A stretch of 64,000 nucleotides of DNA from Castanea sativa (Eukaryota; Streptophyta; Magnoliopsida; Fagales; Fagaceae), in assembly GCF_040712315.1 (NCBI RefSeq), contig NC_134023.1:30613588-30677587 (forward strand), given 5' to 3'. Each line of letters starts with the position of its first letter. Position 1 is the stretch's first letter. The notes below the pieces were generated by a model, which saw nothing but the letters and a program-made list of their open reading frames with translations, had not been told where the DNA came from and did no database searches. Below, piece by piece: positions 1 through 10,572 of this stretch. The translations under genes were made by a program, and so were the position numbers.

Positions 1-229
1 TTTTTTTTTTTTTTGCTATTTCCTTTCAGATATCTTTTTTTTCACGTTTTTTTTTTTTTTTTTTTTGGGAACTAGGTGCACGATTTTAACCTAGTGCACT
101 TCAACAAAAAAAATAATAATAATAAGAACATTGAATGAAGAACACAAAAGAAACAGGATAGGATGATAACAGGAAACAAAAGATAAAGGGATAGAAAACT
201 GATTTTAGAACCTGTGCTCTGATACCAAA
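1..229 (-). other. Untranslated leader of an LTR element
   Basis: Read on the minus strand, this follows an LTR end (position 230) and a primer binding site and contains no ORF, as expected of a retrotransposon 5' leader. It holds T-homopolymer runs at 1-14 and about 49-66. The element body would lie to the left of the window. What family the leader belongs to cannot be read from this stretch alone. Confidence 0.55.
216..227 (-). other. Primer binding site (tRNA-iMet type)
   Basis: The minus strand reads TGGTATCAGAGC, the usual plant primer binding site complementary to the 3' end of initiator tRNA-Met. It lies three bases after the LTR end ...TTCGCATCA, the expected spacing. It primes minus-strand DNA synthesis. 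Confidence 0.8.
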
Positions 230-836
230 TGATGCGAACCTCAATCAACACGCTTTGAGACCCAACAAAAATATTGGAATATTTAACCCAGGAAAGCTAA
301 AAATTAGATTTATGATAGAAACCCTGACCCAACGTTTATAATTGAAACGCAAACCAAAGGTATAAGTTGACCTTGACCCAATGATTATAAAGAATCACGA
401 ACCAAAGGTATAAAGTTTGAACGCCACAAGGAAGAATCTTTGATAAGTTCACAGTTCTTGAAGAACCAAAAGAGAGCAAAGCCTCACCTTTTCTGAATTT
501 TATTCCATAATATTATAAAAAACGTTTACAAACTTCAGAGCCTATTTAAGGGCTCCATAAAACTTGACAGACAAGAAAATATATTCTAAAATAACTCCTA
601 ATTGATACCTTACCATACCAGGAATCAAATTTGACCTAAAAAGCATTAAATGCACCTAAAAACAAGGAAAATACCTAAAAAACGTACTAAATAATAAAAC
701 CCTAAATAAAAGTTGATTTGGTCTGAAATTAGCAGATCCAAAATAGGAAAAAATCTGCCTTAACTGATATAGAGCTGGAAAGTCAATCAGTCATTAATTC
801 ACGCCATAAATCATTCTCAATTAAGCCAGATCAGCC
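230..836 (-). repeat. LTR (minus orientation) of a Ty3/gypsy element
   Basis: The 3' end of this LTR is fixed by the primer binding site next to it, and its terminal bases are CA. A second copy of its distal part lies at 2969-3402 in the opposite orientation and is nearly identical over about 430 bp. The 5' boundary is not sharp; it must lie downstream (on minus) of the pol stop codon at 837-839. Oddly, pol coding sequence precedes this LTR while a primer binding site follows it, so it belongs to two elements in tandem or to a recombinant. Confidence 0.65.
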
Positions 837-1024
837 CTAAATAGCTTGAATTAAATTTATTACGCTTTCATCTTCCTTTGGGCCAAGCTTGGAATGTCCT
901 GCGTTAGAATCAACCCAAATCTCTTGAATCAGCCCATTAAGTGCTTCTTTGATCTTCTTGGATCTTGCTCGTGTAATAGGCCCAACTGGAACATGCAATG
1001 GATCCTTGAATTCTTGTTGATTCT
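837..1024 (-). pseudogene. C-terminal end of a gypsy gag-pol polyprotein
   Basis: The minus-strand translation contains GPITRARSKKIKEALNGLIQ and, after a short linker, EDESVINLIQAI followed by a stop. This is the basic tail seen at the C-terminus of many plant Ty3/gypsy gag-pol polyproteins, just before the 3' LTR. Only about 60 codons remain; integrase and the rest are absent because the sequence switches at about 1025 to an unrelated plus-strand gypsy fragment. The reading frame is open over what is left. The family call rests on remembered motif similarity, not on a search. Confidence 0.55.
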
Positions 1025-1039
1025 CATCACCCTACCAAC

Positions 1040-1807
1040 ATGATTATTAGAGCCTTTGATGGCACTCTCCATAAGGTGTAAGGCGAGATCGGGTTAACAA
1101 TCGGGGTCGGCCCCAAATTCTTCGAAGTCATCAAGGTGGATTCCTCGTAAAACATGCTCCTAGGAAGGCCTTGGTTACACACCACAGGCGCAGTTGCTTC
1201 TACCCTTCATCGGAGGCTCAAGTACCCCTCTAAGAATCAGATGATCACTATTATGGCTGAGAAGCCCTGGTCCATCTTCAAGGAGGATTCTATCCCTTAC
1301 ATTGATGCTAATGCTTTCCCAGAGGCAACTTTCCACAGCTTTGAGGTAGTCTCTATGATCTCCAGAGCTCCAGAACTCGAGTCTACATGGCCCTCCGCTA
1401 CTCTAATGGCAGCCAAAGAGATGCTCAAATTCGGTTTTCAGTTAGGCCAAGGCCTCGGTGCCATAGGACATAGGATGGCTTCTTTGATTGAGCTCCCTGA
1501 CAACAAAGGAGGATTCAGTCTAGGCTACGACCCTTCCGATGAAGAAATTATCTAGGCTTCCAAGGGAAAGAAAAGGAAATGCATTAGCCAAAGGATGTCT
1601 ATCCCCCACATCAGGGTCACTTTTCTGGCTTCAGCTGAGGTCATTGGATCAAAAGTAGCACAAAAATCATGCGAGGAGGAATCAGATCTAGCTTGCTTCA
1701 TCCGCTTATGCCTTAAGGAATTCTCAATGAATGCTATCATATCCCCAGAGGATGTTCAGACTTCTACTATTAGGCCCTATGTGCCAGGCAAGATAGTAGG
1801 CCATTGA
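1040..1807 (+). pseudogene. Ty3/gypsy (Tat-like) protease region with G-patch-like tail
   Basis: The frame reads through a retropepsin-like C-terminal half (FDGTLHKVQGEIGL, then LLGRPWLHTTGAVASTLHRR) and then a glycine-rich segment GFQLGQGLGAIGHRM that resembles the G-patch-like motif of Tat/Athila-type polyproteins. The catalytic Asp-Thr/Ser-Gly triad upstream is missing. There are in-frame stops (about 1150 and 1555), so it is dead. A further degenerate coding stretch runs to about 1807, and matching spacer DNA continues to 2061 and again at 2908-2968 around a solo LTR. The orientation agrees with the RNase H-integrase of element D at 11573, so both may be pieces of one split element. The reverse transcriptase expected between them is absent from the plus strand. 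Confidence 0.6.
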
Positions 1808-2061
1808 ACCATCGAGCCCTGCTTTGTGGTTGCATTGGTTGAGTAAGGAGTATTCCATCATCGTGTGGTTATGTCCTTCAATTGCCCAAAAGAGTTGAAA
1901 TAGCATATCTAGTTCGTTTTGCATGTATATTTCCTACTTTTTGCATTTCTTGCTTGCATTTCCCAGTTTAATTTCAAACAAAAAAGAAAAAAAAATTTCC
2001 CTTTTGTCATTTTTAGGCATGAACTTTGTCATCCCCTTATCTATTAATCCATTATTGAAAT

Positions 2062-2902
2062 TGTAGGGGCATTGGGCCCAGTAAATTACCAAGGATGGCC
2101 CAACAAAGTCTTTTGGGCTAAAAACCCAAAATCCGAGGACATCAAATGATCTAGGAGTACATGAGTGTACCTCATAAAGAAGATACCAAGTGAAGATATG
2201 ATAAACGAGTGACCAATCACGTCCGAGGAATAGATTTGTCCTCGGGTTTTAAGCCGAGGTCATAAAGAAGAGAGGTTTAATATCCCTGGGCTATATTATG
2301 AAAAATCCTATGACTACGAGAAGACACGGTACACGTGGAGGACAATAGGGAGAGCGGTGGAATATCTAAGGTAAAGCTGCTACCACCGCCCATATATTAA
2401 AGGCTCTGTAATTGTTATACTGACTGCATGGATGGAAAGATGTGACCTGAGCATGAGGTTTGGAACTTGGTTCCTGACCTCAGCGGACTTTGGGGAAGAA
2501 TTGATGGGACAAGTATCCCAAATCAGCGTTACAACCATGTGGTGGAAGATGATAAAGAGAAGGAGAGGAAGTATAAATAAAGGAAAAGACCTTTGGAAAA
2601 GGGGGAGCTTCTTTCGGAAAAGGAGAAAGACAATAGTATATGATAAATCTACAATTGTAACCAACCTTAGGAAACAATATTATAAACTATCCTCGGATTG
2701 TGTCCGAGGAAGGGCTCTTAGTTATACTCTTACAAATAACTCTTTATTTCGTGCCATTGGGCCCGGAGCCCGTTCTTTTCTATGTTATTTAAAATCATCC
2801 TTGAGAACTAGATTACAAACCCACTCTTTACAAATTTATTGTCAAAGGGCCTTTCAAGCCCATTTCCAACCTTAAATTGGGAGTTTGAATTGTGTTCTTA
2901 TA
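2062..2902 (+). mobile_element. Solo LTR with 5-bp target duplication GAAAT
   Basis: This 841-bp LTR starts TGTAGGGG and ends ...TTCTTATA. It is flanked by GAAAT at 2057-2061 and 2903-2907, a perfect target site duplication, so it inserted as an LTR element and later lost its body by LTR-LTR recombination. A TATA-like box (TATAAATA, about 2572-2579) supports plus orientation. The terminal dinucleotides are TG...TA rather than TG...CA. The host sequence on both sides appears to be the degenerate gypsy spacer. Which superfamily the LTR belongs to is not visible. Confidence 0.8.
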
Positions 2903-2968
2903 GAAATTATCTAGCGTATTATTCATGAAATTCTTGCATTTACTTCTTTACTTGCTTTCTTATGAATA

Positions 2969-3402
2969 TGTTAGGTGCATTTAATGCTTTTTAGGTCAAA
3001 CTTGATTCCTGATATGGTAAGGTATCAATTAGGAGTTATTTCAGAATATATTTTCTTGTCTGTCAAGTTTTGTGGAGTCCTTAAATAGGCTCTGAAGTCT
3101 GTAAACGTTTTTCAGATTATTATTGAATAAAATTCAGAAAAGGTGAGGCTTTGCTCTCTTTTGGTTCTTCAAGAACTGTGAACTTATCAAGGATTCTTCC
3201 TTGTGGCGTTCAAACTTTATACCTTTGGTTCGTGATTCTTTATAATCATTGGGTCAAGGTCAACTTATACCTTTGGTTCGCGTTTCGATTATAAACGTTG
3301 GGTCAGGGTTTCTATCATAAATATCTGATTTTTAGCTTTCCTGGGTTAAATATTCCAATATTTTTGTTGGGTCTCAAAGCGTGTCGATTGAGGTTCGCAT
3401 CA
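2969..3402 (+). repeat. LTR fragment, inverted copy of the 230-655 LTR
   Basis: It starts TGTTAGGTGC and ends ...TTCGCATCA, and matches the reverse complement of about 230-655 with few differences. The fragment lacks the upstream part of the LTR present in the left copy. No target duplication is visible (GAATA left, GCGTA right), so this is a truncated or rearranged copy rather than a clean solo LTR. Immediately right of it lies a minus-strand gypsy reverse transcriptase fragment. Confidence 0.75.
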
Positions 3403-3540
3403 GCGTACCCATCTTTCTTAGGCATGAGAACAATGTTAGCGATCCAATTTGAGTAGGCTATCATGGTAAGGAAACCGGCTTTCAACTGTTTTTTCTACTT
3501 CTTCTTTAATCTTTAAAATGATCTCATATTTCATCCTTCG
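3403..3540 (-). pseudogene. Ty3/gypsy reverse transcriptase fragment (antisense)
   Basis: Translated on minus with one frame change, it gives KIKEEVEK and then AGFLTMIAYSNWIANIVLMP and KKDG, the conserved opening of gypsy reverse transcriptase. Only about 45 codons remain. The left edge is cut exactly at the LTR end (3402) and the right edge at the copia fragment (3541). It is opposite in orientation to the protease fragment on its left and to the RNase H-integrase of element D, so an inversion or an independent insertion is needed to explain it. Confidence 0.6.
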
Positions 3541-4040
3541 AAGGGATTGTCACACTGGCAGGCATTTGAACAACCAATGGATGAAACTAGGGATGATGTA
3601 ACTGTATTAGATACACCACAAGATACTACTCATGAGATGTCTAGTACACAGGTGCCTCGTCGTAGTGGGAGAATTATTCGGCCTCCTATAAGATTCATAG
3701 GTTTGAGAGAAACTTATGAGGCTATCTCAGAAGAGGCTGAATCGGATCCTTACACTTATGATGAAGCAATGAATGATATAGATGCACATCATTGGGTCCA
3801 AGCTATGAAATCTGAATTGGATTCTATGAATTCAAATCATGTATGGGACCTTGTAAAGGCGCCTAACGGCATTAAACCTGTTGGTTGCAAATGGGTTTAC
3901 AAGAGAAAGAGAGGGATAGATGGAAAGGTTGAAACCTTTAAAGCAAGACTAGTAGCGAAAGGGTATACACAAAAAGAATGTATTGATTATGATGAAACCT
4001 TTTCGCCAGCAGCCATGCTTAAATCTATCAGAATTCTTGC
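3541..4040 (+). pseudogene. Ty1/copia reverse transcriptase N-terminal fragment
   Basis: One open frame from 3547 encodes a linker with RRSGRIIRPPIR, then EAMNDIDAHHWVQAMKSELD, PVGCKWVYKRKR, FKARLVAKGYTQ and DYDETFSPAAMLKSIRIL. These are the ordered blocks of the copia reverse transcriptase (RVT_2 family) up to just before the first catalytic aspartate. The frame is intact, which suggests a fairly young origin. It is cut at about 4040, where the truncated LTR of element A begins, so the YVDD-containing half is gone. Confidence 0.85.
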
Positions 4041-4872
4041 AAGTCTATCCAAGAAACAAGTGAAGAAGTGTTGTTCATTAAAACTTAACAGCTAGTATCT
4101 ATCGAGGTTTAAAAGAGCTGTTTTAACCCAAGGCTCGACAGCTAAGGTATCTGCCAAGGTTTATGAAATTCAGATATTCAGTTCTGATTTTCATCTAATC
4201 CATGATTATGTGTTTGGGTTTTCTTTTCTCACAACCCTAAACATATATAAGGATTATTTTAAGGGTCGTATCAGGTTGCACAACCAAGAGCATGATTGCA
4301 CAAGAGCATAATTCCTCAAGTGTGACCAGAAACCTAGTTTACCCTAGTTCTTGAAGAAGTTGCTGTTTTTATACACCATAGGAATTTGTGACCAAGCAAT
4401 TTCGTGATCTTCATCAGTTGATGAACAGAAGAACTTTGCAGCCAACATCCTTCTCAAGTTGGTGATACAGTTGCATACGAGGATCCGCGCATTTATTTGT
4501 TAGTCACGTATTGGGAGTCGTGCAATACAAGGAGAGATTGTCACTACAGAACAAATCCAATTGGGTATTGGGGTAAGGGTTCAACTGTAAGTTGGTATAA
4601 GGTATTGGGATTCCTTTACTTGTAACCGCTTGTTTTGATAATAGTGGATTCTTGAGAGTAGTGACCTTAAAATCACCCGATGAGGTTTTTGCCGTATAGG
4701 TTTTCCCCATTCGTAAACAAATCACTATGCTATTTAATTTTCGCTGCATATTTAGTTATTTGGTGATTTGTTTGTGCTGCCATGTTTGTTGCATGTAATA
4801 GAACCTAATTAATTCACTTGGCTAATTAATTGTTAATTTATCACGAGGGGTCAATACATTTTTGGCCTATCA
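4041..4872 (+). repeat. 5' LTR of element A (5'-truncated)
   Basis: It matches the full 3' LTR at 10573-11571 but lacks about the first 160 bp, so it starts inside U3, directly against the copia reverse transcriptase fragment. It ends ...GGCCTATCA, two bases before the primer binding site. Confidence 0.8.
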
Positions 4873-4874
4873 AG

Positions 4875-4886
4875 TGGTATCAGAGT
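4875..4886 (+). other. Primer binding site of element A
   Basis: TGGTATCAGAGT matches the initiator tRNA-Met type site except at the last base and starts two bases after the LTR end. Confidence 0.8.
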
Positions 4887-4944
4887 AGGCACACTCTGAT
4901 TAGAGTTTAATTTTTGTTGTGAGATCCATTGACCCCTGTTTTTC

Positions 4945-6850
4945 ATGGATAGAGGAAAGTCACTTATTGTACCTCTTTTATTTGAAGGAACTAACTATGC
5001 ATATTAGAAAGTACGCATGAGAGCTTTTTTGTAGTCCTTAGATGAGAAGGTGTGGCAAGCTATGGAGATAGGCTGGACCAAGCCGAAGGAAGCGCCAGCC
5101 GATTGGGATGATGCAAAGATCAAGGTGGCTAACTTCAACTGCAGAGCATTGAATGCTTTATTCAGTGTGGTTACAAATAAGGAGTTCAAGAAGATCTCCT
5201 CCATTGAAATTGCAAAGGAGGCGTGGACCATTCTCCAAACAACCTATGAACGAACCAAGGCTGTCAAGGATTCAAAGGTTTAAAGGCTCACTACTAGCTT
5301 CGAAGAAATCAAGATGGAGGAGGATGAGTCATTTGATGAGTTCTATGCCAGGCTCAAGGACATAGTGAACTTAACATTTAATCTTGCGGAAACCGAATTT
5401 GAACTCAAGATTATGAGAAAAGTGCTTAGATTTCTGCCCAAGAGATTCCATGCTAAGATCACTACGATTGAGGAGTCAAAGGATATTGTAAAATTCCTTT
5501 CACAGAGCTTGTTGGAAATCTGCAAACCTATGAGTTGAGTTTGTCTAGGCTCAAGAAGTCAAGCAAGAGCAAGAGCAAGAGCATGGCATTGAAGGCCAAA
5601 AGTAGTGACACTAATGAGTCTTCCGATGATGAAGATTCTAAAATGAAGTCCTATATCACCCAACAGTTTAAGAAGTTCATGAAGAATGCCAATGCAAAGG
5701 GCTTTGACAAGGACCGTAGGTAATTAAATTCTTCATAGTCTAAGGGCCAAGACAAAGGGAAGAAGGATGCTAGGGATAGTGGTCAGTACACTATTCCTTC
5801 AGGGCCCAAGTGTTTCGGGTGTTAAGGATTCAATCATATGAAACAAGAGTGCCCCACTTATCTCAAGTCTATTAGGAAAAGCAAGGCACTTACTGCTACC
5901 TTGAGTGACACTGAACCTGAGGATGATTCCGAAAATAAGGATGACGGGATCCTGCTTACCTTCACCACCACTATTAATCATACTGAAGGGATTGTAGAAG
6001 ATGTGGATGAAGAAGAAAACTTAGTGGAGTCAAAATTTGAGAAGATGAATGAGCAAGATGACATCCACACAGCCTATGCAAAGTTGTATAAGGTCTCGGA
6101 GAAACATGAGAAGTTGTATAGGTTAGCCACCAAGAAGCTCAGTGATGTGGAGCTTGAACGAGAACAACTCTCCACAAAATTTGATGAAGCAAATCAGACT
6201 ATTGGAGTACTGAGGTTTGAGAACAATTTCTTGGCTGAGAAGACTAAGAAGCTTGAGGCAATTGTTCCAAGTGAGAGCTCAGTTGGAGAGGACCTTAAGT
6301 GCAAAGCTTGACGAGATGCTTAGCATGCAAAAATCTGCCTCCGATCGAACCGGTTTAGGGTATGATTTTTCTTCTTCTAATATTACTTCTTCTAGTGCTA
6401 CTGTTTTTGTTTCTCCTGCTAAAAATATTGATTATGAGAATAATGTTGCTAAAACTGTGATAGCTAGTGAGAACATAGATAAGGGTAGATCTATCTTAAG
6501 AGCACCCTCTAAGTTTGCTAAGAAAGAAACCAAAAACCCTAGGGCTAAGAAGAGTAATGCTCAAAAGTCCAAAGAGAAGAAGCAGCATCTCTGTCATCAC
6601 TATGGCGCAGCTGAACATACTCAACCAAATTGCTATAAATGGTTAGCCACTCAATAGACCAACATCATGATTTCATCGGGGAAACCAGAATCAACTTTCA
6701 TCCTCTCTTGCACCTCTAGGAGATCTCTTCAAAGCCCTCATGTTCCTTTCGAACTTAAACGGTTTTAATTCTTCCCCTTCACTGCAGGTTCAAGGGTTTG
6801 CTCAAAGGAAAGGTTCTTCCAAGGTGTGGAAGGAAAAGGGCTCCAAGTGA
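4945..6850 (+). pseudogene. Copia-type gag (nucleocapsid) of element A, disabled
   Basis: The product would be the particle-forming Gag. From the ATG at 4945 it reads MDRGKSLIVPLLFEGTNYAY, the typical copia Gag start. It continues through EAWTILQTTYERTKAVKDSK and FDEFYARLKDIV (UBN2-type Gag core) and an acidic-serine stretch, to a CCHC knuckle (FGC..GFNHMKQEC, about 5812-5850) whose second half is interrupted by a stop. A heptad-rich segment and a second knuckle-like motif (CHHYG..EHTQPNCYKW, about 6592-6640) follow, and the tail VWKEKGSK ends at 6850. There are about six stops or frame changes, several of the kind expected from C-to-T decay (TAG for TGG, TAA for CAA). The minus-strand copy in element B is less damaged. 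Confidence 0.8.
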
Positions 6851-8617
6851 TTTAGTCACTTTTTCTCTCTCCCTCTTTTTGTTATGTTTGCATTACTTGT
6901 TTGTTTTTTCATAGCCTAGGTTTTATGCATTTCTTTATTTGACATGTTTTCGTTTGGTTGTTTTTCAGTTTTGTTTTTATTTTGTTTTTCATTCATAAAA
7001 AGAAAAAATAAATTGAAAAATCAGAAAAATACAAAAACAGTGTGTGGTTGTGTACATTGGTACTTGTGTACCTTGAATGGCCAATGAAACAAAGCTTTCT
7101 AAACTTTGTATCTTTTGCAGCTTAGATGAGCATTTCTATGCATAACTAAGCAAGTGAGCTTTGTGGCTCGTGTTTGTGATCAGTAAGGTTAAGTGATCTT
7201 TTGTACTTAACACTCATATCACTCATTTTGAGGGGAAGGACTAAAAAATCCTAAGAGAAAGGCATAAATAACCATTTCACTACTGTTGCCCGCCAATCAT
7301 GAAATGACATCGGTATGCTTTGGCATAACAAAAGTGCAATGTCAAAAAGTTTAACATAATTGGCTATTTCTTTTCTCTCTCTTATATGCCCATGCATGAT
7401 ATGCTTAATAAAAGAAAAATATGCAAAGAAAAATAAAAGCAAAAAGATCAAAATGCTTTATATATGATCGCAAACGTATATTCTAGAAGATGTGGGAGTT
7501 CTAGGATGTACCTCGAAGGTGATAGTTCCCATCAAACAGTTATGATCGTGTGTGAGTTAGATTGATTTACTCATATCTCAAATTGTCATAACATAGAGAC
7601 ATTTATGCAATCTTGTGATATTTTCACACACAACACGCAACATTCTTTGCTACTTTTGATACATGTGCAGGTACAATGTGATTTGGCCATCACAAGGTTT
7701 ACATGCGCTAATGTATGCTCACTAAACTGTCTTAACTTATTTTTGAAATATAAAATTGGTTAGACTTGTTTTGTGTGTGTGTGTGTGTATTTTTTTTTAC
7801 CTCAATGCATAACATTTTTCTTGATTGAGAGATGTTTTTGAGAGTTTAAAATGTTGGGTGGATCTTTGGTTGAGTTGCATGCTTGATTGCATTCATGTCT
7901 ATGTTTTTCTCTTCTTGATAAACTATTTTTAAGCAATCTCGACAGCTCCTCAACACCTCTCGACAGCTCCTCAACACCTCTCGACAGCTAGGATATCTAT
8001 CGAGCTCTTCAACTTTTTCTTATCACAATCTCAATAGCTTCTCAATAGCTTTTTGATCCATTGTGAAAGTTTTTGTCTCCTCAATAGCTCCTCGATCCAT
8101 TGAGCTTGTTTTTGCTGTGGACACCTCTAAACAACTGCTTAATAGTTGTATCTCTCTAAGCTTTTAAAGCTCAACACCTCTTGACACCTCTCAATCTGTA
8201 GAGAATTATGAGACTTCTATATATACGCGCTTTGCGATTTCTGGCTCACTTCTCTTCGATCTCTCTCGATAGACAGACTTCTCTCACACTCATAAACTCT
8301 TCTCACTCAACCTCTTCATCTTCCCTACTCAATCTTTGGTATTTTCATTGCATATTTCACAAGTATGATCTCTTTTATAGCCTTTAATCATACATTTCAT
8401 GCATTCTGACCTAGATTTTGGGATTTGTTAAAAATTTTGGGGTTTTTCAAAATCAAAGAGGTTTTTGCAAAATTTTTGGGATGAGCTTTGTATATTTGAT
8501 CTTAAAACATCATGCATTGCATTACATGTGTATTATAACGATGTTTCATACATTTTAGATATGTGTTTACATTGTGGAATTGATTGTGTGCTTGTAGGGT
8601 TGGATTGGGTTGAGCCC
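6851..8617 (+). other. Long non-coding internal spacer of element A
   Basis: I find no credible coding sequence here. The stretch contains a (TG)n microsatellite at about 7772-7789 followed by a T run, a cluster of TCGA-centred words (see the separate entry), and AT-rich DNA that is conserved in reverse orientation in element B (27373-28946). Conservation between two independent copies shows that the spacer belongs to the element. Confidence 0.7.
7936..8275 (+). repeat. Cluster of CTCGACAGCT / CTATCGAG words with a 21-bp tandem repeat
   Basis: The unit CTCGACAGCTCCTCAACACCT is repeated in tandem about 2.3 times (about 7939-7988). Looser copies of CTCGACAG, CTATCGAG and CTCGATAG follow to about 8275. 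The same words recur in the U3 of the family's LTRs and, reversed, in element B at about 27785-28005. Confidence 0.6.
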
Positions 8618-9592
8618 ATGATGGTAAAGCCTGCAAGGACTTTTCAGAGAACTTTTCTAGACGAGGCATTCATTCAGAATACCAAGTCATTTTGTCGGAC
8701 TTCTCCAACACTGACCTACCCACTATCATTCACAGTAGGGGTTGTGAGTCACTGTGTGACGTCCCAGTCACTTGTCCATTTGTGCTTATCTAGGAGTTCT
8801 ACTCCAACATGCATGGATTTGATTATTTAGTACCTCTCTTTGTCACTCGCGTTCGAGGTACGCGCATCGTGGTCACTCCAGATATTGTATCCGACATGCT
8901 CTATGTCCCTAGGGTAGCGCATCCTGACTATCCTGGTTGTGATCGTCTTAAGACTGAGTCTAAAGACGAGCTTATTTCCTCTTTTTATGAGCGACCTTCA
9001 GATTGTGGTGATCGTCAGTTCACTTCTTGTTTGACCTTTGCTAAAGGTCTTAGGTTCATTAACATGGTTATGACCTTTGTTTTGCATGCTCTCTCTCACT
9101 ATAACTCTATTATAAAGCCCCGTGCTCGATTTTTGTTATCCCTCATTGAGCATCTTACCATTGACTTTCTCTCTCATTTCATTCTTTCACTCATAGATGT
9201 CTATAAGGATATGGCGACCAGTGATAAGCTCATCTTCCCTTCGCTACCGTTAAACGGAGTGAGGCATAGCTACGATCGAGGTGTTCAGAATCAATGGTTC
9301 CTCTAGCTTCTACAACTTCATCCAATCCGCTTCCTCTTCTTTTATGGGTGGTGTGACATTCGAGGACATCATGGAATAGCTTGTTTGCATGGATGCTCGC
9401 CTCGACACTCTCAGTGATGAGTTGTGTCAGGTGAATACCCGTGTTGGTCATATTGCACGACGACAGGCTGTCATGGGTGATTTCGTTGCTTCTCCTCCTT
9501 CTATTCTAGAGGCTTCTGAGGATGAGGACGATGATGGTGATGCTGAGGATGGTGATGCTAGCTCTTCCGGTGATGACGAGATGTCTACTTGA
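8618..9592 (+). pseudogene. Extra ORF, similar to 'putative plant transposon protein' (Transposase_32-like)
   Basis: Three consecutive frames make one protein: MMVKPARTFQRTFLDEAF at the start, then EFYSNMHGFDYLVPLFVTRV, RGTRIVVTPDIVSDML, VPRVAHPDYPGC and MVMTFVLHALSHYNSI, and a C-terminal segment MDARLDTLSDELCQVNTRVG with an acidic tail of Asp, Glu and Ser. The middle resembles the family called putative plant transposon protein (Transposase_32), whose role is unknown. That assignment is from memory of the family's look. Frame changes at about 8800 and 9300 and a stop disable this copy. The MDARLDTLSDEL segment looks like a short coiled coil. The ORF lies between the spacer and the purine tract, where copia elements normally have nothing or an env-like ORF. 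Element B keeps only the sequence upstream of it. Confidence 0.6.
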
Positions 9593-10106
9593 TACTCTTA
9601 CCCTTTGTCACTCGTGACAAAAAGGGGGAGTAGTTTTGGGATGAGAGTAGTCATACTCATAGAGGGAGGATTAGTATAGGAGGTTTCTGTTAGGGGGAGT
9701 GTTCATGTTTTTGAGGGATGTAGTGAGGATTTTGATGGATCTTTTTTCTTTTCTTTCTATTTTGGATACATTCTTCTTGTACATGGGTCTTGTGACCATT
9801 TAACATACATTGTACTTACATTTGGTTTATATATATGTTGATGTATGTTATTTCACCTATCTCTACACGTGTTGTTTCTTTTCTCTCTTTATACACATGT
9901 TTCTTATTATTTGTATGAGTTTTATTTAAGTGTTTTAGAAATATAGGTTGTCAAAGTCTTCCTTGCCATGAACTCTCTTCTTGCAAAGTTTTTCAAAAGT
10001 TTGTATTAGGATAGATTTTATTGTACTTAACAAGTGAGTATGAGTTGAGGGGTTTATCACTTCTCTCATATGTTCATTTGTTTGTTATGGTTTTGTCATG
10101 GATTGC

Positions 10107-10119
10107 TAAAGGGGGAGAT
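10107..10119 (+). other. Polypurine tract of element A
   Basis: AAAGGGGGAGAT lies directly before the LTR start TGTTAGG and would prime plus-strand DNA synthesis. A second copy of the same junction is at 10561-10572, and weaker look-alikes (GGGGGAG) occur at about 9621-9632 and 9695-9702. Confidence 0.75.
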
Positions 10120-10511
10120 TGTTAGGACATATATGATTGGATGTTAGGAACATATGTCAACATTTTATATATTGACTAATCCTTTGACAAAACGCACTTT
10201 ACTTGTAATTGGGTAGATCTAGGATGTGTTTAATGTTTCAAGAAACAAGGTTTCAAGTTAACTATTAAAGCCATGCAAGTCTGTCCAAAAAACAAGTGAA
10301 GAAGTGTTGTTCATTAAAGCTCGACAGCTAGTATCTATCAAGGTTTAAAAGAGCTGTTTCAGCCTGAGGCTCGACAGCTAGGGTATCTGTTGAGGTTAAT
10401 GAAATTCAGATTTTCAATTCAGATTTTCATCCAATCCGTGATTATGTGTTTGGGCTTTATTTTCTCACAACCCTAAGCATATATAAGGATTATTTCAAGG
10501 GTAGTATCAGA
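10120..10511 (+). repeat. First, partial copy of the 3' LTR of element A
   Basis: It begins TGTTAGGACATAT and follows the LTR through most of U3, then stops at about 10511. There the sequence jumps back to a second copy of the pre-LTR region (CTCTCATATGTT...), giving a direct duplication with a period of about 453 bp. Confidence 0.75.
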
Positions 10512-10572
10512 TATCTCTCATATGTTGATTTTTTTTGTTGTGGTTTTGTCACAAATTGCCAAAGGGGGAGAT

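Noticed and set aside
216..227. tRNA gene at the TGGTATCAGAGC sites
   Set aside because: Only the short primer binding sequence complementary to a tRNA end is present; no cloverleaf surrounds it here or at 4875 or 56421.
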